DNA of 48,832 nt from Lentisphaerota bacterium. Its GTDB lineage: Bacteria; Verrucomicrobiota; Lentisphaeria; Oligosphaerales; JABHEG01. Location: contig JABHEG010000171.1 in the NCBI GenBank assembly GCA_018676675.1, positions 1-48,832 on the forward strand. Direction: 5' to 3'. Shown piece by piece: positions 25,443 through 32,605 of this stretch. How positions within the stretch are numbered: the stretch's first letter is position 1; every line of letters starts with the position of its first letter. The notes beneath the pieces are model-generated. The model saw only the letters and a program-made list of their open reading frames with translations. It did not search any database and was not told the origin of the DNA. The position numbers and the translations under genes are program-made.

Positions 25443-25634
25443 ATGAAGGAGCACATGATGAACGACAACAGCTACGCATTGGCAAGAGCACAGTACGCCG
25501 CCTTTGGGGTGGACACGGACGCGGCGATCGAGCAAGCGCTGGCCATCCCGATCTCCCTGCACTGCTGGCAGGCGGACGACAACATCGGGTTCGAGGAGCA
25601 GGACGGGGTAGGCCGGCAAAGAGCCTCCAGATGA
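25443..25634 (+). pseudogene. rhaA: Truncated L-rhamnose isomerase (N-terminal fragment)
   Basis: The 63-codon frame starts nine bases after the aldolase with GGAGTG as ribosome site. Residues 8-52 read ALARAQYAAFGVDTDAAIEQ and then PISLHCWQADDNIGFE. This is the characteristic start of L-rhamnose isomerase (AxxRxAxxGVD, then LPVSMHCWQGDDVxGFE). A real enzyme is about 410-430 residues and continues with TGGIQATGNYPG; here the match ends after GFEEQDG (about position 25606) and a stop follows within ten codons. The next gene has no isomerase sequence in any frame. The catalytic and metal residues are therefore lost. The operon probably once encoded rhamnose isomerisation. Confidence 0.7.
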
Positions 25635-26573
25635 TGCGACGATCTCAATTCACAACGCTTCTTGTCATCTGCCTGTTGTCGGGGTGTGCGGTGTTTGTGC
25701 GGCCCAAGGGGGCTTTCGGGGATTGCAGGAAAGCAGAGCTTGTACTCTCGCAGAAAACCAACCAGCTGACGGCATCCGATCTCGGCTCGTCTTTCGAACT
25801 GACCGCCAGCGGCGGGGATCCCTACGTCTTCTTTGACGACATCGGCGATTTCTGTCGCAGAGACAAGCCCCATGTGATCGCCTTCGAGTATATCTACGCA
25901 AAAGCATCCGGCAGATTCAATTTCTACTGCTGGCTCAAGGGACAGGCGGGCATATCCGATTCGACGGGGTGCTGAAAAAGGCGGAGACGTGGACATGGCA
26001 TTGGATGGATGTCAGCAGAAACGGCAAGGGTCTCGGGGCTGCCATCCAACGCTTGCGCATCGATCCGCCCGCCCCCGGGATGAAGATCCGGAATGTGCAT
26101 CTCGTGGAGGCCGACAAGGCGCTGCTGCAGCGCGCGGCGGTGGGTGATTTCGTCGGCTCTCTGGACACGCTCGGGATTGAAACCAAAGGCATGACCGCGG
26201 ACCCGTGCGCGATGGAAACGGTCCGTTACTCTGACCAAAAGAGCACCAGTGTGGTCAGGAGTGTCTACGCCCACCTTGATCTGGATGCACGGTCGAAACA
26301 GGTCGAAGAGAAGGGCCACGTCAAGGCTCTTGTCCCGCTGGGACCGGTGATCGCGGCGGGTGAAGGCGAGCATCCCGACAATCACACCGTGGTCCGGATC
26401 CTGAGAAACGCAAGCTCTCCTATTGGTGGTGCTACCAGTCTGATCGAGCGATGGACCAGGGCAACCCTCAACGCTTTGATCTGACGATCCGGCGCAATCC
26501 GGAGATCGTGAAGTGCATTGCTGCAGCGAACAAACGTCTGCAGGAGAGACTTGACAGAACGCCCCACTTCTGA
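25631..26573 (+). pseudogene. Frameshifted lipoprotein, carbohydrate-enzyme-like
   Basis: An ORF from ATG 25631/25634 opens with a lipoprotein signal (LLVICLLSGC, Cys about residue 17) and runs to 25975 in one frame. Coding then continues in a second frame from about 25955 (IRFDGVLKKAETWTWHWMDV) to about 26405. It finishes in a third frame (KLSYWWCYQSDRAMDQGNPQ to RLDRTPHF, TGA 26571-26573). Each shift equals a one-base deletion. The protein would have been about 310 residues, with a Trp/Tyr-rich middle like sugar-binding modules. I do not recognise the family. It ends 10 bases before the intact URO-D-like gene, so it would have been the first gene of that operon. Sequencing error at both points is an alternative. 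Confidence 0.6.
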
Positions 26574-26583
26574 AGGCGAGAGT

Positions 26584-27660
26584 ATGACATCCAAAGAGAG
26601 AGTACTGACCACACTGGCACATCAAGAGGCCGATCGCGTCCCCATCAACTACCATTCCAACCCGGGGGTTGATGGAAGACTCAAAGAGCACTTCGGTCTC
26701 GAGCGGCATGATGCAGAGGGACTGCGTCAAGCCCTCGCCGTAGACTTCCGGGGCATCGGCGTTCCCTACACAGGGCCTAGACTGCACGAGGACATCCCGG
26801 AGCGTGGTGTGAAGGTAGACAACTGGGGCATCCACCGCATGTATGTCGAACACGAGAGCGGGGGGTACTGGGACTACTGCGACTTCCCTCTCCGGGACGC
26901 CGATGAGGAGACGGTGGCGAACTGGCCCATGCCGTCGCCGGATGATCACGATTACAGCGGGGTGCGGGATGCTTGCGACAGGAACAGCGACTATGCCCTC
27001 CACGTCGGGGGCGCAGGCCTGGGCTGCATCATCAACACGGCTGGGTTCCACCGTTCGATGGAGCAGGTGTTCTGCGATCTCGCACTGGACGAGCCTGCGG
27101 GTGTGCTGCTGATCGACCGATTCCTCGCGATCCAACTCGAAGTCACCGAACGGACACTTGAGGCTGCCCCAAAGGGCGCGATCGATTTCATGTGGATGGG
27201 CGAGGACCTGGGGACGCAGAAAGGGCCGTTGATCAGCATGGAGATGCTCAGGAAGCATATTCTGCCGCGGCACAGGCCCTTTCTCGATCTCGCGGCTTCC
27301 TACGATCTACCGGTCATGATGCACACCTGTGGTTCCAGCAGTTGGGCCTACGAGGAGTACATCAAGATGGGGCTGAGGGCCGTCGACACGTTGCAGCCTG
27401 AAGCTGCGGACATGTCTCCAGCATACCTGAAAGAGACCTTCGGTGGGCGACTTGCCTTCCACGGTTGCATCAGCACGGCTGGTCCTGTTGCCACCGGCAC
27501 AGTCGAGGAGACCGTTGCGTACTGCCGGAAGACGCTGGAGATCATGATGCCCGGCGGAGGCTACTGCTTTGCGCCCACCCATTCTCTGCAGGACAATTCA
27601 CCGACCGAAAACGTCATCGCCATGTACGAAACAGCTATGCAATACGGGAGATACCGATGA
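26584..27660 (+). CDS. URO-D family protein (methyltransferase-like), copy 2
   Basis: A 358-residue protein beginning MTSKERVLTTLAHQEADRVP, the standard URO-D superfamily start; GAAGGCGAG lies just ahead of ATG 26584. Later landmarks include DFMWMGEDLGTQKGPLIS, LPVMMHTCGSSSWAYEEYIKMGLRAVDTLQPEA, cited here in parts, and the end PGGGYCFAPTHSLQDNSPTENV. The HTCG segment and the final GGGYCFAPTHS are like corrinoid-dependent methyltransferase relatives. The substrate is unknown. The stop overlaps the start of the GH5-like lipoprotein (ATGA at 27657-27660), so the two are translationally coupled. That ties this family to glycan breakdown here, as does copy 1 beside the transporter. Confidence 0.88.
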   Translation: MTSKERVLTTLAHQEADRVPINYHSNPGVDGRLKEHFGLERHDAEGLRQALAVDFRGIGVPYTGPRLHEDIPERGVKVDNWGIHRMYVEHESGGYWDYCDFPLRDADEETVANWPMPSPDDHDYSGVRDACDRNSDYALHVGGAGLGCIINTAGFHRSMEQVFCDLALDEPAGVLLIDRFLAIQLEVTERTLEAAPKGAIDFMWMGEDLGTQKGPLISMEMLRKHILPRHRPFLDLAASYDLPVMMHTCGSSSWAYEEYIKMGLRAVDTLQPEAADMSPAYLKETFGGRLAFHGCISTAGPVATGTVEETVAYCRKTLEIMMPGGGYCFAPTHSLQDNSPTENVIAMYETAMQYGRYR

Positions 27661-28976
27661 GCAAACAGCTTTCGCACCTGACTGGTATAGTGACCCTGGC
27701 TGTCTTTGTGGCCGTCTGTGCAACCGGCTGCCGGCACATCACCCACGAACAGGGAGGGACCCCGACTATGCCTTTGACCGAAGACGACTTCGTCTCCGTG
27801 CGCGATGGGCGCCTTTGCCTCAACGGGCGCGAGTACCGGGCTGCCGGGGTCAACATTCCTAACCTGTCGCAGTCTTACATGGGCACCTGGCACCACGACA
27901 CGCAGATCTACAGGACGACCGCGAAGGCGCGCCAGGCCATGATTGCAGCGCTGGACGATCTGGCGAAGCACAACATCCCTTTCATTCGCTTCTTTGCCGG
28001 TGTCGGCTATCCCGTGGATGCTCAGAAGCTCTACATGAAGGATCGCGAGGAATTTTGGCGTCAGATGGACGAGCTGTTCGGGCTGTGTCGCGAACGCAAC
28101 ATCCGGCTTATCCCGAGTCTGAGCATCTTCGCGACGTGGGCCGGTTACCATGGCGAATACAAGAACGCGATCCTCGATCCCACGTCGAAGACCTACGCCT
28201 CCACCTACGGCTACGTGCGCGAGTTCGTGACCCGTTGCCGCGACGACCCGGTCGTGTTGCTGTGGGAACTGCACAATGAGATCTTCCTGCACGCCGACCT
28301 CAATCACACGGGGCGGAAGCCGAAGTTTGCCGCTCTCTACCCGCCGGGCACGCGCGGCCATCGGTTGGAGCCCACGACCATCGAGGACTACTACACGACC
28401 GAGATGCTGACCCGGGTCTGCGCGGATATGACGCGGTTCATCAAGTCAATCGATCCCAATCACCTGGTCACGACGGGGGACGCGCATCCGCGGGATTGCA
28501 GCAAGTCCCTGCGCGAGAACTGGCCGAAGCATGTGTGGACGTTCGACACGATCGAGGAGCACTGCGACAGCCTGCTGCTGCAGCAGGCGCGGCCGTTGGA
28601 TGTGATCAGCCTGCACGTCTACGGCAATTTCGGAACCCGCTACAAGGTCGACAATCTGCCCATTGTCGACTATGCCCGTGGCATGATTCGGGCCGCACAC
28701 GCGGACAAGCGCCCCGTCCTGATCGGCGAGTTCGGTCAGGGGCGGAAGCGCTTCCTCAAAGACGATCCCGGGGCGGAGTGGTTCCTGAAGTGCTTTGACA
28801 TGTTCGGCGCCGAAGGCGTGTCGCTGGTCACGCTGTGGACCGTCCACTTCCCCTGGCAGAAGAAAGACTTCAACATCCCCGACTGCGCGGCGCACCCCGC
28901 TGTCTTCGAACGCCTGCGTCGCTTCAACGAGGACCACGTCGCGCCACTTGTGCCCAGCAACGTGCAAGGCAAATAG
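27657..28976 (+). CDS. GH5-like glycoside hydrolase lipoprotein
   Basis: A 439-residue lipoprotein: signal peptide with lipobox ATGC (Cys about residue 25). The rest is a TIM-barrel glycosidase of the clan GH-A type: LCLNGREYRAAGVNIPNL near the start, NIPFIRFFAG, then the acid/base Glu in LWELHNEIF and the nucleophile Glu in VLIGEFGQG, with a Trp-containing LVTLWTVHFPW at the last strand. The spacing is that of GH5 mannanase and cellulase relatives, but subfamily and substrate cannot be fixed from sequence alone. It would sit on the outer side of the inner membrane or on the outer membrane and cut beta-linked glycan. It overlaps the URO-D-like gene and precedes the PL8-type lyase by 33 bases. 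Confidence 0.85.
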   Translation: MSKQLSHLTGIVTLAVFVAVCATGCRHITHEQGGTPTMPLTEDDFVSVRDGRLCLNGREYRAAGVNIPNLSQSYMGTWHHDTQIYRTTAKARQAMIAALDDLAKHNIPFIRFFAGVGYPVDAQKLYMKDREEFWRQMDELFGLCRERNIRLIPSLSIFATWAGYHGEYKNAILDPTSKTYASTYGYVREFVTRCRDDPVVLLWELHNEIFLHADLNHTGRKPKFAALYPPGTRGHRLEPTTIEDYYTTEMLTRVCADMTRFIKSIDPNHLVTTGDAHPRDCSKSLRENWPKHVWTFDTIEEHCDSLLLQQARPLDVISLHVYGNFGTRYKVDNLPIVDYARGMIRAAHADKRPVLIGEFGQGRKRFLKDDPGAEWFLKCFDMFGAEGVSLVTLWTVHFPWQKKDFNIPDCAAHPAVFERLRRFNEDHVAPLVPSNVQGK

Positions 28977-29009
28977 TGAGCGTGTACTAGACCACGGACG
29001 GAGAATCCT

Positions 29010-31901
29010 GTGCGTAAGCGATACAAGTTGTGGCCCAGGACCCGGAGACGGTGCTTGGTGTTTCCGGGGCTCGCCGCGGCGTTTCTGGGATTGAGTGTGA
29101 GGGCAGACATGGACTACGCGTGCGAGGATGGGACGGTCCCCACCGGACTCCACGCTTCCACAGGCTCACGTCTCGGCATCTCCGAACGCCAGGCCATCAC
29201 GTCCGACCAAGCGTTCCGTTGGGCATGGCAACAGACGGCAACGCTCACGGTCGACATTGATCCCGACACCACGTCTGTAGGAGCCGACAGCGTCGGCGAG
29301 TTCTGGCTCTACTGCATCAACCCGATGCCCGGTCCAGGTATGAAGCTGATTGCCGGGCACGGCAACGAACCCGGTTGCCGCGGCACAGTCAACACCGATT
29401 TCCGAGGCTGGCGACTCATCCGCTTCCGTTTCGGTGACATGGCAGGTGAACTTCCGAGCCAGGTGACGTGGCTGCGGTTGCGGTCCCCGAGCGCGGCCGG
29501 AGCCGTGTTCCTTGACAAGATCAGCATCCAGTCCGAAGGGCCGTCCGGCCCCCAGTTCGCCTCGCGTCAGGTACCGTGGAGTTTCTTGCCCTTCCGGCTG
29601 CGGCGGATGGATGCAACCACGGTCGCCGAGCCCACCCGCGAACCGGCACTGCTGGAGGGTGTTCGGGCCCTGAAACGTCGTCTCGTGGCACGTCATGTCC
29701 CTAAAGGCAAGCTGGAGGCGCAGCTGGTGACTCAGTTGCTCGAACGGACAGCGGCCTACGGGATCGAAGTGACGGACGAAGGGATGATCGGTGCCGCCAT
29801 CGACGTGCGCACCTTCGACGCCCTGCTGAAAGACATCGCCTTAGCCTGTCAGCGCCCCGGTTCGGCCGAAGACAAGGTGCGTCTGCAAGCCGCGTTCCTG
29901 ACCCTCAGCCGTTTCATGCTGGATCGCGGCCATGCTGCCGGCAGCCACACGAACTCCAGGATCTGGTACGGAACCGAGGCGCACTACCTGGCCTTCTTCC
30001 TGATGCAGGATGCCTTGGCAGCAGATCCCGACTTGTTGGACGCAGTGTCCGCGTCGCTCCGGTGGGCCAACGTGACCGGACGCGTCTTCTTCCCCGGCGA
30101 TCGCGACGAGTGGTGCTACCCTGGGCACGGATACCTGAACCAGGCCGGCCAAATGGACTATCTCATCTGCGACCTGTGGGGGCACATCTACGCCATGCTG
30201 ACGGGGCGGGACGAGGGTCTACAAGCCGCAATGCTGCAGGCCTGGGGGCGCTGGACGGAGCACTCATTGTGCACGCACCATTACGACTCGCGCGGCCAGA
30301 TCAAACCCGACGGCAGCCTCTACCACCACTTGATGTTCTACAGCGGCTACGGCCTGCCCGCGATCGCCCGTCTGGTCGAGGTGGTGGCGGCCTTGGATGG
30401 CAGCCCGCTCGAGGTGCCACGACCACTCTACGACAAGCTCAAGTTCGCCTACATGCGCGCTCGGCTTTGGGCGTTCCCGCAGTTCGGAACCATCGCATTC
30501 GGGCGTCACCCACTCGGGCGGACCTGGCCTCTCCCCGGGATCGACCTGCTGAGCAGGGCAGTCCCGGGAACGGATGGTCCAGACGGTGAGCTGGCCGCAG
30601 TTCATGTGCGCGTTGCCGGTTTGGCCGCTGCGTCCGCCCAAAAGCTCTATGGTCGCCCCATTCCCCCCGAGCCGCGACCCGATGGCTACTGGTCTTTCAA
30701 CCATGCTGCCGCCGGCATCATGCACCGACACGATCGCGCCGTGCACTTCAAGGGATTCGCCTCGACGCCGGACTACGCTGTGCGGGGAACCGAGATCTAC
30801 GCCAACCGGGACAACGCCTACGGACGCTACCAGAACTACGGCACGATCGAGATCTTCAGCTACGACAGCAGCGACCGAAGCGGCTTTCAATACGACGGCT
30901 GGGATTGGTGTAGGTACCCCGGCACCACCACACTCCTGCTGCCGCTCGACCGGATGAAGGGCCCCCGTTCCCCCAAGGTAGAGGCCCCGTTCGCGGGCAG
31001 TTGTCACCTGCAGAACGATCAGGGGATCTTCGCCTTCGCACTGGATCAAGTCGGCCGGGAATCGCTGACCGTGCGCAAGTCCGCCTACGCCATGCCCAAT
31101 GGTGTAATCGTGTGCCTGGGCAGCCAGATCGGGAGCGAGTGCGCGGAATACGAAACCGTCACCACGCTCTTCCAGAACGGCTTGGCATCGCCGACAGACC
31201 CGATTCTGCTGGCCGGTGAAACGGCACGTAGCTTCCCGCTCGAGCGTGAGCTGACCGTGGCTGCCCCCACCGTTCTCAATGATGCCCAAGGCAACGCTTA
31301 CGTTGTGCGGCCCAATGTTGTCCTTCATCTGGCACGGACCCGGCAGCAGTCCCGGCACGACAAGCAGCGCACCGAGAACAAAGTCACGGCAGGGGATTTC
31401 GCCACGGCGTGGCTGTCTCACGGCAAGGCACCACGCGATGCCTCGTATCACTACGCGATCATCCCCGGTGGGTGTCCGGACTTGGTCGCGAAGGCTGCGT
31501 CCCCAGATCCCGGGTACAAGATCCTGCGGCGCGACGCGACTGCTCACGGCGTGGAAGATCGTCTCAGCGGGTCGACAGCATTTGCCGCCTTCGAAGGCGG
31601 GCTCCTCGGGCACGACCTGCTCTACGCGGTCGACAAGAAGTGCTTCCTTATCTGCCGCCGCAAGTCCGTGGATGATCCCCGCCTTGAGCTCGCGGTTGCG
31701 GATCCGAATCTGAACCACCGAGGCAAAGGGCCTACGACGGTCACCGTGACGCTCAACGGGGAGTGGGAACTGGCGGGGAGTGCTCTACCAGCACAGGTGT
31801 CACTGTCTTCGCCTGCTCCGGGACGCACGGCCCTGGCGGTGACGTGCGACACCGGCATTCCGGTCAGTCTGAGTCTCTTTTTGGGCACGGGGAGAAGATA
31901 G
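29010..31901 (+). CDS. PL8-type polysaccharide lyase (chondroitin/hyaluronan lyase-like)
   Basis: A 963-residue secreted lyase (GTG 29010; GGAGAA upstream; signal peptide to about residue 32). Residues from about 35 to 195 form an N-terminal jelly-roll module (TLTVDIDPDTTSVGADSVGE). The helical alpha/alpha toroid follows to about residue 520, and beta-sandwich domains complete the protein. Catalytic candidates are His440 and Tyr447 in the segment DGSLYHHLMFYSGYG, spaced exactly as His501 and Tyr508 of chondroitinase ABC I, and Arg in DNAYGRYQNYG. The family cleaves uronic-acid-containing chains (chondroitin and dermatan sulfate, hyaluronan, some others) by beta-elimination. With GH20-like and sulfatase genes nearby, a glycosaminoglycan-like sulfated polymer is the most natural target, though that is inferred. 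Confidence 0.85.
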   Translation: MRKRYKLWPRTRRRCLVFPGLAAAFLGLSVRADMDYACEDGTVPTGLHASTGSRLGISERQAITSDQAFRWAWQQTATLTVDIDPDTTSVGADSVGEFWLYCINPMPGPGMKLIAGHGNEPGCRGTVNTDFRGWRLIRFRFGDMAGELPSQVTWLRLRSPSAAGAVFLDKISIQSEGPSGPQFASRQVPWSFLPFRLRRMDATTVAEPTREPALLEGVRALKRRLVARHVPKGKLEAQLVTQLLERTAAYGIEVTDEGMIGAAIDVRTFDALLKDIALACQRPGSAEDKVRLQAAFLTLSRFMLDRGHAAGSHTNSRIWYGTEAHYLAFFLMQDALAADPDLLDAVSASLRWANVTGRVFFPGDRDEWCYPGHGYLNQAGQMDYLICDLWGHIYAMLTGRDEGLQAAMLQAWGRWTEHSLCTHHYDSRGQIKPDGSLYHHLMFYSGYGLPAIARLVEVVAALDGSPLEVPRPLYDKLKFAYMRARLWAFPQFGTIAFGRHPLGRTWPLPGIDLLSRAVPGTDGPDGELAAVHVRVAGLAAASAQKLYGRPIPPEPRPDGYWSFNHAAAGIMHRHDRAVHFKGFASTPDYAVRGTEIYANRDNAYGRYQNYGTIEIFSYDSSDRSGFQYDGWDWCRYPGTTTLLLPLDRMKGPRSPKVEAPFAGSCHLQNDQGIFAFALDQVGRESLTVRKSAYAMPNGVIVCLGSQIGSECAEYETVTTLFQNGLASPTDPILLAGETARSFPLERELTVAAPTVLNDAQGNAYVVRPNVVLHLARTRQQSRHDKQRTENKVTAGDFATAWLSHGKAPRDASYHYAIIPGGCPDLVAKAASPDPGYKILRRDATAHGVEDRLSGSTAFAAFEGGLLGHDLLYAVDKKCFLICRRKSVDDPRLELAVADPNLNHRGKGPTTVTVTLNGEWELAGSALPAQVSLSSPAPGRTALAVTCDTGIPVSLSLFLGTGRR

Positions 31902-31903
31902 CC

Positions 31904-32050
31904 ATGGGTACCCCCGGCGACTTGAACGATGGAGGGAATCGCGAAGGCGAACAGATCAAGAACGACCTTCACTGCTCTGTCGAGGGGTGCAAAATGCTGG
32001 GCGAGCGCTTCGCCGAGAAAGCAATTGAACTGATGTTGTTCTTCTACTGA
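31904..32050 (+). CDS. Short hypothetical ORF between lyase and truncated sulfatase
   Basis: A 48-codon frame begins ATG 31904, two bases after the lyase stop, preceded by GGAGAAGATAG. It encodes a charged stretch (NREGEQIKNDLHCSVEGC) and ends in AIELMLFFY. No family is recognised. It could be the C-terminal scrap of a lost gene or chance coding. The remainder of the 224-base gap (32051-32125) shows only the short conserved leader that recurs at 42259. Confidence 0.2.
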   Translation: MGTPGDLNDGGNREGEQIKNDLHCSVEGCKMLGERFAEKAIELMLFFY

Positions 32051-32125
32051 ACAGGCACGTAACGCCGCGGAGGCGGACCCCATGTCAAGGACCACTGACT
32101 GGAAAGACCAAGGTGGAATAGTCCT

Positions 32126-32605
32126 GTGAAACGATACGTAACCGTCCTGTTGATCTCCCTTGCCGCATCAATCCACGCTGCGGAGAATGGCGGAGTTGTC
32201 TCATCGGCACGTAGACCTGGAAACGCCAGACCCAATGTGCTGCTGATTATCAGCGATGATCAGGGCTATGGGGAATTCGGGTTCACCGGCAACAAGAATG
32301 TCCTGACCCCCAACCTCGACAAGTTGGCTGAACAGTCGGCTGTGTTCGGGAACTTCGTCGTGGCGCCGGCCTGTTCGCCGACGCGCTCGGCCCTGATGAT
32401 GGGGCGCAACCATTTCAAGACAGGCGTCTGGGGTGTAGGGCCGGCATGCAACATCCTCGACGATGAAGTCTTCATGCCGCAGTTCTTCAAAAAGATCGGA
32501 TACGCGACTGCGCTTTTCGGCAAGGGGGATAGCGTCCAAGCCGTGGGCGGAAACCCCGATGGTAGATACGTCCCCAATCGCCTACCATCTATTCGAACAG
32601 CATGA
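32126..32605 (+). pseudogene. Truncated sulfatase, N-terminal quarter only (CSPTR)
   Basis: The frame has a Sec signal (to about residue 19), the metal motif ISDDQGYGEFGF, the formylglycine-precursor Cys83 in CSPTR and the GRNHFKTGVWGVG block, all very like the sulfatase at 7679. After FGKGDSVQAVGGNPDG (about residue 147) the match stops, and the frame terminates at residue 159 inside the 3' end of the oppositely oriented DUF4838 gene. About 400 residues including the rest of the active site are missing. The upstream 43 bases and parts of the coding region recur in degraded form at 42259-42440. It is unlikely to be functional. Confidence 0.75.
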
